Below are positions 21,801 through 32,919 of a DNA stretch of 64,000 bases, in pieces. The position numbers and the translations under genes were made by a program. The notes below the pieces were generated by a model. That model was given only the letters and a program-made list of their open reading frames with translations, did not search any database and had not been told where the DNA came from. Positions within the stretch are counted from its first letter, which is position 1. The number at the start of each line of letters is the position of its first letter. This DNA comes from Pieris napi (lineage: Eukaryota > Arthropoda > Insecta > Lepidoptera > Pieridae), in the NCBI RefSeq assembly GCF_905475465.1, contig NC_062244.1:8258501-8322500 (forward strand), written 5' to 3'.

Positions 21801-23984
21801 AGTTGTCAATCTCCAACGTATTACCGATCGGTTTGATTCTCTCTCTACGCAGAGACATTGCATCTGTATGCGTATTGCGTGAATAAAGTGTACTATGGAG
21901 GGTGCTCTGAAGAGTTGTATGGGTTGATCCCTCCAGCCTCATTACCACACCGTACGTACTTATACGTACAGGCTTCACAAGACCTTTTTCATTTTCGAAC
22001 TAGCCAATTAGTCTTCTGTGAGAGATACGTATGGGCCGGCAACACACCCATACCATGACTGCCCTTTTTAAAAAAATACTTCCTTGACTGCTTATGAGAA
22101 AGCAAATAGCAGAAATCAAGGCGGCAATTCTGGTACAAAATTCTATCAATTGTGTATATTTCTTATTAATTTCGTAGATTTTGAATAAACTACGCGAGGA
22201 AGTAGATATAGCGTTAGAAGGGATGGAGAAGGTAGAAGAGTTGGTGGATCGAGCGAGAGTCTTCCTCATACAACGGGAGCTAACGTTAGTTCGGCGAGCG
22301 CTTACCAACGACGACAGTGAGTATGAAGAAGCTGTGCCCTCTTGCCTACACAAATCGTTGATTTTAAGTTTTGTTAATTGCGCGGCAGATTAAAAGAGGA
22401 TGTTTTTACAAAATAATGATATTTTTCTTTACTCCATTAAAGTCATGTTATTCCATTACTGTTTATTTTGTCATACCTTCAAATAGCTTATTACACAAAA
22501 TAAATAATGCCTCATTACCAAAAACACATCGTATATAACTCACAACATTAGTATTAAAACGTAGTTTTTGGTAACATGAATTTTTAAAATTTGTAAAATT
22601 TTCATGCATTTATTGATTTTTTCTTCATATTTATTATTTTTTGATGTGCAAAATATATGTGTCTTCATATTAATGAAGTTTTTAGTTAAATCTACAACTG
22701 TAGCAGTTTTAAAAGAAATATGGATTTTATAGAATATTGAATAATAAGTTTTTCTAATATTTCAGGAAAAGCGCGAAATCCGAATCTTCAGCAAGACAGT
22801 TCGTTTCGTAGAAGCGAATCTAAAAGACGCAGTTTCTCATCTAGTCTTAGCAATATGTTCTCCAGGAAGGCACCACGTAAGTGTTTAACAATAAATTCTT
22901 GCAAAAAAAATACTTTTGTCCAAAACTCTAAAAATTAAAAACAGTTATTCACCCCTAACACACGGTAGATTGGTTCCGAGCTATAGGCCTTGTAGTATTC
23001 TCGCATAACGCGCTTGTATGACCCTATATAACGCGTTATGTACAAATGATTCTAGTTTAACAGGGATTTAAATCGAATATTAAGAAATAATTCAGAACTA
23101 AATATGTGCGTCCAAATCATTATAAATTTCAGATATATAATTTGTGAAGTTCTCGCGATATATCAGGGCAATTTCCGTGTTATACGAGGCACTGAAATCG
23201 CGCAATATGAAATGCGTTTTAAGAGTGACGCGTTATAAAGGCGATTGCTGTTTATTCCAAATTAAAATAAACTTTAAAAAGGTGCCTTTGATACATATGT
23301 ATTAGAGTTGCTATTCCATTTATTAAGGGTTGGTTGTCATAGACCTAAGCGTGATGCGATAGACATATGGAATCACAGATTATTTATAGGTATTGATGTT
23401 TTTTATAAATCTGTACTACGTCACAATGCTCTATTGTCAATAGTTCGATCGATGTAGGGGTTTTTATCACACCTTGGGTTACATTATCGAAGATTTCATA
23501 TCCCTTACTTATAAAAATATTAGGAAGGTAGAAAAGAAAAAGTAGGAATCTTATGGTGAAGAAGTTTTCAAATCGGCCTAGTAGTGTTGAGCCTATTCAA
23601 AGCAAATAATATTAGTGTAGATGAATTCACTTCAATAAAACATAGAATATTGACTGTTCTTTCTAGTACTTCTTCGAAGTAAACCTCGATTTTATTAAAA
23701 ATAAGTTCTTTACTCCCTAAATTAACAACTAGATGTTGAGGTTATAATATAATACTGATTAATTGACAGCATCCCCGTCACCACAAATCCAGCCACCCGC
23801 GCCACAACTGCCATTCACCCAAGAGTCATACTGGAATAAATCAGCCATGCACCGCTGCATATTAAACGCAGTCATCCTCGACGAATGGCTTAAAGAATTA
23901 TCAGCGTTGTGTCAGGAACAGGCGCTCAGATTATCCGCTGAAAGTTACGAACACGAAAACTATATACGGATATTATCTTTATGA
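9842..23984 (+). CDS. FHIP: FHIP, FTS- and Hook-interacting protein (FAM160/RAI16 family)
   Basis: Fifteen coding exons: 9842-9988, 10339-10523, 12091-12160, 13083-13167, 13308-13416, 14531-14691, 14977-15113, 15645-15731, 18448-18615, 19100-19450, 19734-20241, 21017-21189, 22178-22316, 22766-22876, 23770-23984. All junctions are GT/AG and the phases close to 881 residues. The N-terminus MSWLRNTSTM and the following CYNSFCKHWQQ block are typical of the FHIP1 branch. The all-alpha RAI16-like core spans exons 2-10. Exon 11 is an acidic, Ser/Glu-rich linker. Exons 12-15 hold the conserved C-terminus, with a Ser/Arg patch (SFRRSESKRRSFSSS). In animals FHIP joins FTS and Hook proteins to couple dynein to early endosomes in the cytoplasm. 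The start is supported by homology and by the acceptor 21 bases upstream. The introns are loaded with transposon debris. Confidence 0.95.
11099..11156. repeat. Quasi-palindrome in FHIP intron 2
   Basis: The inner arms ACTCTTCTTCT (11115-11125) and AGAAGAAGAGT (11139-11149) are perfect complements. The outer arms TTAACTA (11099-11105) and TAGTTAA (11150-11156) extend the stem, with a bulge on the left side. No gene function is evident. Confidence 0.6.
11918..12032. repeat. Two adjacent hairpins in FHIP intron 2
   Basis: The first stem pairs 11918-11937 with 11942-11960: about 19 bp, one single-base bulge, 4-base loop. Eight bases on, a perfect 29-bp stem pairs 11969-11997 with 12004-12032 around a 6-base loop. 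The second hairpin ends 58 bases before FHIP exon 3. Stem length and perfection are unusual for unselected intron sequence. Confidence 0.85.
12388..12994. mobile_element. Tc1/mariner-like MITE with TIRs over 100 bp
   Basis: The 607-bp element has no coding capacity. Its ends begin CAGGGTGGCCAAAAAGTC and are inverted repeats of each other for more than 100 bases with few mismatches. TA lies on both sides (12386-12387 and 12995-12996), as for Tc1/mariner insertions. It sits in FHIP intron 3 and ends 88 bases before exon 4. Confidence 0.82.
14120..14520 (-). repeat. LINE 3'-end fragment in FHIP intron 5
   Basis: Read on the minus strand it contains the motif AAGAGTGGCGGAGAGTTT followed by a Cys-poor AT-rich tail. 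I recognise this as a 3'-UTR segment repeated widely in moth genomes. No ORF remains. Its right edge comes within about 10-30 bases of the acceptor of FHIP exon 6 (14531). Boundaries are approximate. Confidence 0.5.
15879..16377. mobile_element. PIF/Harbinger-type MITE, TTA flanked
   Basis: Terminal inverted repeats CGCCCGAACCCAATAA mark a 499-bp non-coding element. The trinucleotide TTA is duplicated at 15876-15878 and 16378-16380, the usual target duplication of PIF/Harbinger. It lies in FHIP intron 8. Confidence 0.8.
16542..17098. mobile_element. Pogo/Tigger-like MITE in FHIP intron 8
   Basis: The left end, TACAGTAATCCCTCCTATAA, is typical of pogo-type elements. The right part has the matching 'cgtgttatacgagggact' segment and the element ends near a TA at about 17098. 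It has no ORF. A diverged second copy is at 22965-23255 in intron 14. A perfect hairpin (16864-16908) lies inside. The right boundary is approximate. Confidence 0.6.
16864..16908. repeat. Perfect 20-bp hairpin inside the pogo-like MITE
   Basis: Arms 16864-16883 and 16889-16908 are exact inverted complements (GTTAAACATTTATCATTTGT) around the loop ACATA. Confidence 0.9.
20364..20672 (+). repeat. Interspersed repeat family A, copy 1 (FHIP intron 11)
   Basis: It begins CTAGCTGACCCGGCAAACG and ends in GACACGAGAATTTTATATAT. Two relatives occur in this window at 45615-45930 (inverted) and 56353-56672. It is non-coding and probably a LINE tail or SINE-like element; the family is not classified here. 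Confidence 0.75.
21655..22065 (+). pseudogene. Decayed LINE reverse-transcriptase C-terminus
   Basis: Shifting frames give fragments typical of the end of Jockey/CR1-type ORF2: VRPHMEYSHLWAGAPKY, then ITDRFDSL, then YYGGCSEELYGLIPPASLPH. There are stops and frameshifts between them, so this is a dead fragment in FHIP intron 12. Confidence 0.75.
22965..23255. repeat. Second pogo-like MITE copy, partial
   Basis: It shares 'ctcgcataacgcgcttgtatgaccctatata' style segments and the GTTATACGAG motif with the element at 16542-17098. The ends are eroded. It lies in FHIP intron 14. Confidence 0.6.
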
Positions 23985-26421
23985 CTACGGGCGAAAGCCT
24001 CACAGGGCACAGTTAAGAAAAAAGTTGTCTTCTTCGAACCAAATTTGGAGACGCAATTGTAAATTTGGATAATTTATTATAGGATTTTCGAAATGTGAGG
24101 TTAAGGTTCGAACAATTTTGATACTTGTGTGCATTTTTTTATTCTGGAACAAACTATAATGCATCACAAAAAGTATCAAGTCGAAATGAGTATAGTCAAA
24201 TTAGTGTATTTTTGTTTTATTATAATGACGTCATTACTTTGAGGTGCAGAAGTAAATGAGTCTTGAATTGGTCAATCTTTCATAGATTTTATTTGAGTAA
24301 TGACATTCTAAACAAATATTATTATGAACATTTAATTGGTTGTTTTTAAACTAAGCTAACTTAAAATTAAAGTTTTAAATATATATTCAAGTTGCCTTGT
24401 AGTATTGTAATTATTAATAAGTAGTGCTAGAGTTGGTGTCAAAGGCTATTATCATTGTCCTGCGGCGACGTATAATTAAAAAAAAAAACCGATAATTATT
24501 GAAATTATGTGAATATTATATACATATTGAAGTTTTAACTCATTATACGTACGTCTAGCCTCAGCCGTAACTATAAGTCGATGTAAAGTCTATTTCATTT
24601 GGGGAAATAAAATAACATTTAAAATATATTTTCAGAAAAAAATATGTATAAAATATTGACAATTGTGCTAATTGAAAAGGCATTACAAGTTATATATAAT
24701 ATCGAAGTGTCGTTTAATAATATAACTTTTAATTAAAGAACTTTTCAGTTAAAAAAATTGAAGTAGGGCATTATTTATATTGAAGTGACATTCAGTATAA
24801 GAATTTATTGTTTTATTTAATAATTGTGTGGATCCACATATTTAATTGAATTGGCATGTATGCCATCTACTTAATTCTAAGTACCTAATAGTTTTAAGAT
24901 AAATTTAATCGATAATAATCAACGAGTATGCCATGATAGTAATTTTGAACTGTGATTTTGTAATGTTCAAAAATTGGAATAATTTATTGTAAATTTTACT
25001 TTTAATACTTATTTTCTAATGTAGATTCGTATCTCAGTGATTTTAGTGCATTAACTAACAGTAATTTTTAGGAATTTTACATTTATAAGAAATATTTTTA
25101 ACATTTATTTTTTGTATTGAATAATGAATGTCGAAACAATATTTTCAAATGTTCGAAATTAGAAAATATTTTTTCTACTAATGGCCTAATTGATTTTCTC
25201 AATTTTGATTGCTTGAGTAATATTCGTGCAACGATAATTTAGCGTGTCTTATTATTTTGGTGGTTACGGCATTTTATATGCAAACGTTTGATGCTTTATA
25301 CATTATACTAGCTAACTTATTACATTTTAATTAATTATTAATTACATAATCCAAATATCACTTCATTACAATTATCTGCATTTTTTTAAATAATAGAATT
25401 ACTGCCGTAAGCACCATTTTTAATTAATTGACATTTTAATGAACAATTAAATTTAGAATAATTTCGCTCAAAATCTAAAATCGTCCTTTTCCGTCCAAGG
25501 ATGTATATTTATATGGCACAAATATATTCTTTATACATTTCTTTTATTGTTTTATATATTATAAGTGCAGTTGTAGTTTAGTAAAACATTATGTATAACC
25601 TCTACAATGGCCGCTATACACTTTATTAATTTCTATATAACTTCATTATAATTACAAGCTTCATAGCTATTGAATCTTTATTAAAATAATAATAATAATA
25701 ACCTGAATTTTCCGGTTATATTAGTTAGTAACCAAGGGTTAAACCGGAAAATTCAATTTATATAGAAAATGAGCTAAACTTTACAAATCTGTCAAATAAA
25801 TTATGTCAGAGTCCATTCAACTTTCGGAAGGGACACCAGAAGCTGTTATTTGAAATATTTAGTTTTTAGGAGAACACTAAATCAGTTTCTGTCTTTAGTC
25901 TTTGCTCATATCACAGACTAATCTATATAAATGCGTTCTTATTTTTAGCGGCTGTTGATACTGGTATTTTAATTCAATTAGTGTGCAATGATTATTATAT
26001 AGATTTGTTATGATATTATATAATACACTTATCAAAAAAAATTACATTATCTTAAAATATTAACAGGTCACATAAGTAATGTTGAATAAACAATTCACAT
26101 GTATATTACCGCAAGGTATATGAATTTACCTTGCCATTTAAAATTGAGCATCATCAATCTAATATAATTCAATATAAATGTATCATTGTACCCTCTAACA
26201 ACTAAATTTAAATAAAATTTTGCAAAATCTGTTTATTTTGAACAAATAGCATAAAATTAAGTGACATTACAAAGATTAATTAAAGATTTTAATGCACAAT
26301 CAATAAAATTGTAATTGGATGTATTACGAAATTTTATACATAGATTATTATTTATTAATAAAACAAAAGAGTAATTCAGTGTTTTATTTTATTGATAAAG
26401 TTGACATTGTTATAATAGAGT
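23985..26421. other. FHIP 3' flank
   Basis: The long AT-rich stretch after the FHIP stop has no recognisable gene. An AATAAA at 24606-24611 is a possible poly(A) signal, giving a 3' UTR of about 640 bases. A 14-bp hairpin (TGAATTTTCCGGTT, 25704-25717 with 25742-25755) is the only clear structure. Confidence 0.4.
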
Positions 26422-27161
26422 AAGATCCCAGAGCGATAAGACACAACTTATTTTCTAAAGCATAGAACTTTCGGTTCAAAGTAAAATATTTTGGCACTTT
26501 TTAAACGTCTCTTTTGAAAATAATATTAATTTATCATGAGATTTTTTACAAAATGTACATTTTAAAGATGCTTCCGAGGATTCTTCCATATTGTCTATTG
26601 AAAATAACTTGATATCACTTACAAATCACACGATATAACTAACAAAAACATACACAAACAGTAGACAGAAACAGATTGTGAGTTTAAGAAGGGGAACCGA
26701 GTTACCATGGATATGAGTGCTCTCGCGCTCATACTCATAGTTGAGTAATTTTTGTGTTTAGGGGATGTTTGGTCATTACAATTTGTCTGACTGATTAAAT
26801 ATAACTTTGTAATATTTATTTCAATAACATATATAAAAATCAGACATTTAAAAATAAATTAAGTTCATTTATTTTTTGTAGAGCTTTAAAGCGTCTGACA
26901 AAAGTTCTGGCCCATGGAAAGCGTCTGACTTTTTTGATATTACTTCAGAGTAATATTCTACAAAATATATATAAAAATCAGTCATTTAAATTTAACTTAA
27001 GTAACTCTGATTTTTAGTTACCTTTCTCACCTGGTACCTGCGCAGGTGTCACCGAGCCAACTCCACAAGTGTACAGGTATTAAAAAGTACACGAGAGACT
27101 ACTTAGAACCAAAGGTTCTATGCTTTAGAAAATAAGTTGTGTCTTATCGCTCTGGGATCTT
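26422..27161. mobile_element. Unclassified 740-bp element with about 60-bp TIRs
   Basis: The ends are inverted repeats beginning AAGATCCCAGAGCGATAAG and stay nearly identical for about 60 bases. No ORF of note is inside. Two copies of a TATAAAAATCAG motif lie within. I could not find a convincing target-site duplication, so the superfamily is open. Confidence 0.72.
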
Positions 27162-27720
27162 GGACTATAAATTTAAGAAAGAATTGAAGTCTTGGTATAT
27201 CACATTATTTATGTCCTCTGATTTAAGCAAAGAGTATGTCATTTAAGTTCTGTTAACAAAATTTTCCCATCCTAATGCTTTGGACATGGTGATGGAAAAG
27301 TTGTCTACCAATAATAAATATAAAATCACGGATACCATTTATATTTAGTACACACATCCATTACATTATTTTAAATTTGGGATGTAACATTCTGCATAAA
27401 AAGTCGATTAATAAATAATCGATATTAACATAATCTCGTTTTGATAGATGCTGAGTGTATGCCTTTTCAGTAGCACATTGCAGTATTTTTGTTGTCTTTT
27501 TTATTGTAGGTATGTAACCTTGTGCTGCTGAATAAATTAAAAACAAACTGTACAAAAGTATTAAGTAACACAAGACTACACAAAAAAATGAAATAGTGAA
27601 GCTAAAGAAAGATAGACGTACAGTGAATAATGTGTAAGTAATACACCAATTCAAAAATGTCTTAATAGCTTTCATTAATATACGTTTAACCGCTAGCATT
27701 AAAATAATCTATTCGCCTTA

Positions 27721-28940
27721 GGGCTAATTTCACCAAACTCAGATAAGTTTTATTCCAAGGAATTAACCCTGGAATAGCAAATTTTACATTTCACCAACTA
27801 CTTAACCTGAGAATAAAACGTTATTCCAAGGATAAGATTTATACGCCCAATTTTGAACGAATACGGAGATATTCCTTGGTTAAAAATGGCCGCCATGTCA
27901 TGTCAGCTGTCAGGATTCATAGAACACATTTTGTTTGATCCCGAGTTTGTTGTGGTTGTTCCCTCAGAGTTGTTCCTGTTTTCTTTCCTTGATCTAATTA
28001 TCACAACTATAGATAATGCAACGTTTAAGAAGAATTATTTACGAAAGTGACAGTGATGATGATAGCGAAAACGAAAACTATGCTGTAAGGCGTCCAAGAT
28101 GGATAAAAGAAAGAAATGATCATTTCAACAACTACGACGATGAAGACTTCAGGATAAGATTTCGGTTATCCAAGGTCGCAACATATAATTTATTGGTGAA
28201 AATTGAAAACCGTTTAGAATTCATATCTGTAAAATAAACAACAATTTGCATCAAATATTTGATAGGTTCCTAACCTAACTATCTATTTTTAAGGTATTGC
28301 TATGGATTTATCTGTGTTTATGTAGCTAATTAAGCCTTTTTTTTGTTTACAGGAATCAATCAGTTTCTCCAGTCAACCAGCTTTTAGCCACCTTAAGATT
28401 TTATGCCACAAATAATACACAACTGACGATAGGTGATTTCAGTGGGCTCAGCGTACCCACAGCGCACAGGATAATACATAGAGTTAGTGCTGCCATAGCA
28501 TCACTTCACCATGAATACATATATTATATATAATATTGTTTCTGTTATTTATTTTCTTCTTTCAAATCAAAACCAAAATAAATACTCAGGCAAAACAAAG
28601 CTTCTATGACCTGACCACAGATTACAAAGTAGGTTCCATGACAGCTTCAAACTGACGTATAATCCAACTAAAGTAAAAAGTTCCATTTAACCTTCATGTT
28701 CTTTAAAGAAATTGCACATTTAATTTGTTTTCATTATACACTCATTCGTTCGTTCACTCAATATACACTTCCACAGATAAGCAAAACGGCTATTCCAAAG
28801 AATAGCTAATCTGAGACTAGTTTATCGGATGTTTTACATGGTGAAATGTAAAGTGAGTTATCTGGGATTAAATTCAAGCGAATATGTTTATCCTTGGTAT
28901 AGCTATTCTCGGATAACTACGACATTGGTGAAATCAGCCC
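27721..28940 (+). mobile_element. Truncated PIF/Harbinger transposon
   Basis: This 1220-bp element has TIRs of GGGCTAATTTCACCAA / GGGCTGATTTCACCAA form. TTA is duplicated at 27718-27720 and 28941-28943. Inside, on the plus strand, only the first part of a HARBI1-like transposase remains, so the element is an internal-deletion derivative and cannot move alone. Confidence 0.85.
28016..28532 (+). pseudogene. HARBI1-like transposase N-terminal fragment
   Basis: The first segment, 28016-28237, starts MQRLRRIIYESDSDDDSEN and carries FRIRFRLSKVATYNLLVKIE, the N-terminal motif of Harbinger transposases. A second segment (from about 28353, after a TTTGTTTACAG acceptor) reads LLATLRFYATNNTQLTIGDF and then VPTAHRIIHRVSAAIASL, the helix-turn-helix region of the family. 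It stops about 60 codons later. The catalytic DDE core is absent. I could not find a junction that joins the two segments in frame. It sits 740 bases before nischarin. Confidence 0.82.
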
Positions 28941-29678
28941 TTACTAAGTTTGCAGTTAGTCCCTAAGCTATCTTTCTCAAACTTCATGTGTTTGAAAGAG
29001 AACGAAAATAAACAATTACGAAGGTTCCATGAGTAGTCTAACTAAATTTATATTTTATATTATTTTAAGTCCTAAAAGTAACATTTTGAGTCATGTAACC
29101 TGGATGCAATATGAGAGGATCAAAAGTAACATTCTGGTAAAGCTGGAGTATAGTGATATTACTATATATTTACACCGATAAATAGACTAGTTTCGATAAA
29201 TAAAGATATAAAGAACAGTAGTTTCTGAAATTGGATTATTGCTATTATTATACGTCATACGACTTTCGGCTAGGCTAAATCGCGATGACACCCTGTAGGT
29301 TTGAATATTTAATTAGAAATTATAGTAACGGGTGTAATGACCACAGAGTATCTTATAAATATACAATAACACTGGATAACCGAAAGACTTGTATCCAATT
29401 CCATTTCAATTATGACATAATGAAATATCAATGTCATCCCTGGTAAAGTAAAAGTTATAAAGTATTAATTTTCAAACTAATAACTATTAAAAATAAACAA
29501 ACTAAACGAATAAAAATGTATTGTAATGTATTTTATATTTAAACATTGATTTATAAAAAGTGTTTTTATGGTATACAAATTTTTTAAATAAATATTGTAA
29601 TTTGACTAGCTGTAAAAAATATGAAAATATTGTGCTGACTAATATTTGTTACGTATTATCATTTACAAATAAAGCACT

Positions 29679-32600
29679 ATGGCATCATTTTTAAATCATA
29701 GAAATGATAGTTCCGTTTATATAGAAGAAGCTATAACCAAGGATAATGTAACCTATTATAAAATTATTGTTAAAGTCGGTTTTGCGCAGTGGGACGTATG
29801 GCATCGCTACAGTGATTTTGTAGAACTTCACGACAAACTCATCCGCGATTATGGCATTGAACGGGATCTACTTCCGCCTAAGAAGGTCATTCGTAACAAA
29901 ACACCAAAATTTATTGAACACAGACGAGAAGCCCTCAATGAGTACCTCAAAAATGTATTTAACTTTTTGAATTTGACCATGCCTTCAGAATTTGCTCATT
30001 TCCTGGACTTCCATTTATATGATATATTCTTTTTGCTACAAGATTTGGCCAAGAAACTGTTTTTAGAAGGTGATAAAATGTTACAGAGTGAGAAATCCCA
30101 TAAATTCACACCATTAGAGGTTAGTTGAATGTTAATTTATGTATCTTGCCAGAATATACACACACATATCAGGTCAAAATTGTTATTATAATGTGTTGCC
30201 ATACAAAGATATAACTTTTGATATAGTAAATGCATTAGGTTTTTTATATGCCTTACCTTCACCTTTAGCTATGTTGTATAGCTAAAAATGGCAAGGACAA
30301 ACATTTTTTATACAGAATATATAATGCTCCTTCTTATTCCTTTTTTCAGCTCCATGCAATCAGTGAAAGATTTAAAATAGCTTGTCCACCAACGGAAAAA
30401 CTGGATCAAATGTATGACTTCAGTCATATTTTGGATTTTTGTTCCCAAATAACATCATTGAGTATAGAGGGCAGTTATCAAACTCTTGGCACCAGTAATA
30501 TTGTGCCAAATGATTTAAAGTTTGATCTTATACCCTTTAAGTCTTTGATGGATTTAAAAATTCTTGGTGTGCCTATGGCCTGTATACAAAGTGTTGGTTA
30601 GTATTTTTAGAGTTTTGACTATTAAAGAAAGTTATGGTTTAATATTTAACCCAATCAGTATTATGGGTTACTAAGACACAAGGCTTAGATGCACTTATGG
30701 ACCAAGAGGTGTTTATATGCAGAAAAGGAATACTGACTGAAATTGTGCTACTTTGTTTTCAGGGAGTTTACGAGCATCATTGTGTACATTATCAGTATTA
30801 ACTGCTACAGTTGTATCTCTTAATGAATTTCTACTAGTTGATGTTCTACATAAGGACCCATCAAGTATTACAGATTCTATGGTAGGTAAATAATAACTAA
30901 AAAAACACCTTTTAGACAAAATAGTAAAATAAAAACTAATAAATTCTTCATACAACTAAAAATGGTTTTAAGAATAGTATTTAATAGAATTAGTTACAGC
31001 GTTATCACTGTAACAATTCAACACCGTTATCACAATGTGTCATGCCAAATACGGACCAAACATATGCTAGTAGGTTAATGCTTGTGACCTTTCATTTGAT
31101 ATACTGATGATTAGATTTAGGTTATAGCCTCTTTACCATCAAAACGCTACATTTCTCTTGCACATTCATTATGCAGTCTATACATATTTTTGGAAATATG
31201 ATCTTGAAATATTGGTGCTTGAAATATATAAAACCCCTGGTCTTAGTCTCAGATTTCTGTATCAGTATATTTTTTTTAATATTTTTCCTTCTTAATTAGT
31301 AAGTAATTTAAAAAAAAGTGTGCGTGTACTAGGTGTACACACGTATATGACCTTATTTTTCGAAAAATGATCTACTATATGCAACTTTACAGAAATTGGT
31401 TAAATAAAGTTAAATTAGATAAAGTTTAACAAAAGGCTTTTATTATCATTGACATGAATACAAATACAATTATTTCATTTTAACTTATACTACATAGTAG
31501 TACAGTAGTACTACTATGTAGTACTAAGATTATTACAGAATTTCATTAATAGAATTATTAGTATGACTATCATTGCTATCGTTATTATATATTTTTGTTA
31601 CTAATGGCTTCGAATCTCTTCGGATCAACCGTGGTAAGGACAAGAAAAAGATTTCTTCAATACGTCGATAAAGAAGTTTCACTTCAAAAGATGGCGCGTA
31701 GCGGAAAAAGGTGACGCGTAACGAAAAAATGTTACACTAAATTTTTTTCCAACCCCGATAAAGAAGTTTCACTTCAATAAATTAAAATGAAACCTGACAA
31801 TAAAAACATTAAACTATATGTTGTGTTTATGAGTTTTGTTTTCAAAAAGTAAGATGTTTTTAAATTGATCAGGTTCAATTCACTAATTATAAACATTATT
31901 AGCAGACCGGCCAAGCGTTGCTGTGGCTAAGGTTTTAGTTATATTACATAGTAGTAACCTATTCAAGGGAAACGGTAGAAGAACGCCAGTCATGAGGACC
32001 TCCATGCTTTTTAGGTGGTTAAGCCATTAAATTGTAGCTTATGTGAAACGTTGGTACTTTCAACACAGCACCATCTGTTAGAATTGCGTCTATTAAATAA
32101 TAAAATAATATTTTGCAATAAAATAATATTGCTGGTATAAATTGAGATGTAAGCTGTCTTATCTTTTAAGTTAGATCATATCAGTTCAGTAGTTTAGGAG
32201 TCCATAGCGGACAAACAACGTGATACGTAATTTATTTATTAAGATATCCTTAAATATTTTTCTTGACAATTACTTATTCTGTTTTCAGATATGGAAAAAA
32301 TTGACAATCATTAATTTCTCAAGCAACAACATAAACAAAGTTGACTGGGCTATCCGTCTTGTACCAAAGTTGCAACACCTCAACCTATCATCAAACAAGT
32401 TGACAGAACTGTGTGATATATCTTGCCTCCATGATCTCCAGGTATTAAATTTATCAATGAATAATTTCAGTACTTGCGATAATTGGCATGCTAAAATTGG
32501 TAACATTGTAAAAATTGATTTGTCACAGAATAAGGTTCAATCACTACAGGGTTTCTCTAGATTGTATTCATTGGAAAGTTTAGATTTAAGCTGTAATGTA

Positions 32601-32879
32601 ATCACAGATGTTGAAGAGGTCCAGCATATATGCAAATTGCCTTGTTTAGAATATCTATGGTTGACAGCTAATCCTGTAGCCACAACCATAGATTATAGAG
32701 TGAAGGTCATGGAGCAATTTAATGCCAGAATGTCAGAGCTTTGCTTAGATAATGAAAAAGCGTCCGAAAAAGAATTGGATACCGCAAGAGTTTTGCAAGC
32801 ATTAAGAGTAGTAAAGGAGGGTAAAACTCCAAGTTTCTTGCAAAATAATCATACAAGTCATAGTTTTCATAGAAGTTGA
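29679..32879 (+). CDS. NISCH: Nischarin, short insect form (PX domain plus LRRs)
   Basis: Four exons (29679-30119, 30350-30596, 30763-30881, 32289-32879) close in phase to 465 residues. A PX domain covers about residues 12-120, with the phosphoinositide-binding RYSDF (43-47), the LPPKK loop and FIEHRREALNEYL. Exons 2-3 are a helical linker. Exon 4 carries at least four leucine-rich repeats (INFSSNNINKVDW, LNLSSNKLTEL, LNLSMNNFSTC, LDLSCNVITDV) and the capping LEYLWLTANPVA. Vertebrate nischarin is far longer; insect proteins end soon after the LRRs, so this length is not a truncation. Nischarin acts on endosomes and on integrin/Rac signalling. The start ATGG is the first in frame and fits the PX domain. 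An AATAAA follows the stop by 35 bases. Confidence 0.92.
31488..31523. repeat. Perfect 16-bp hairpin in nischarin intron 3
   Basis: TACTACATAGTAGTAC (31488-31503) is mirrored exactly at 31508-31523 with a 4-base loop. Confidence 0.85.
31902..32222 (+). repeat. Interspersed repeat family B, copy 1 (nischarin intron 3)
   Basis: It starts GCAGACCGGCCAAGCGTTGC and is about 85-90% matched by eye to 54148-54460 on the same strand. It ends in a short tail (GGACAAACAACGTGA) of the kind that closes moth LINE/SINE units. It is non-coding and ends about 66 bases before nischarin exon 4. Confidence 0.78.
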
Positions 32880-32913
32880 CAATTTATGTTTTTATTAGTT
32901 AATTCTATTTATA

Positions 32914-32919
32914 AATAAA
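32914..32919 (+). terminator. Poly(A) signal of nischarin
   Basis: AATAAA lies 35 bases after the stop codon. Confidence 0.65.

Noticed and set aside
27361..27699. 112-codon hydrophobic frame on the minus strand
   Set aside because: Leu/Phe/Ile-rich composition is what reading an A-rich strand in reverse gives. There is no family match and it lies between two transposons.
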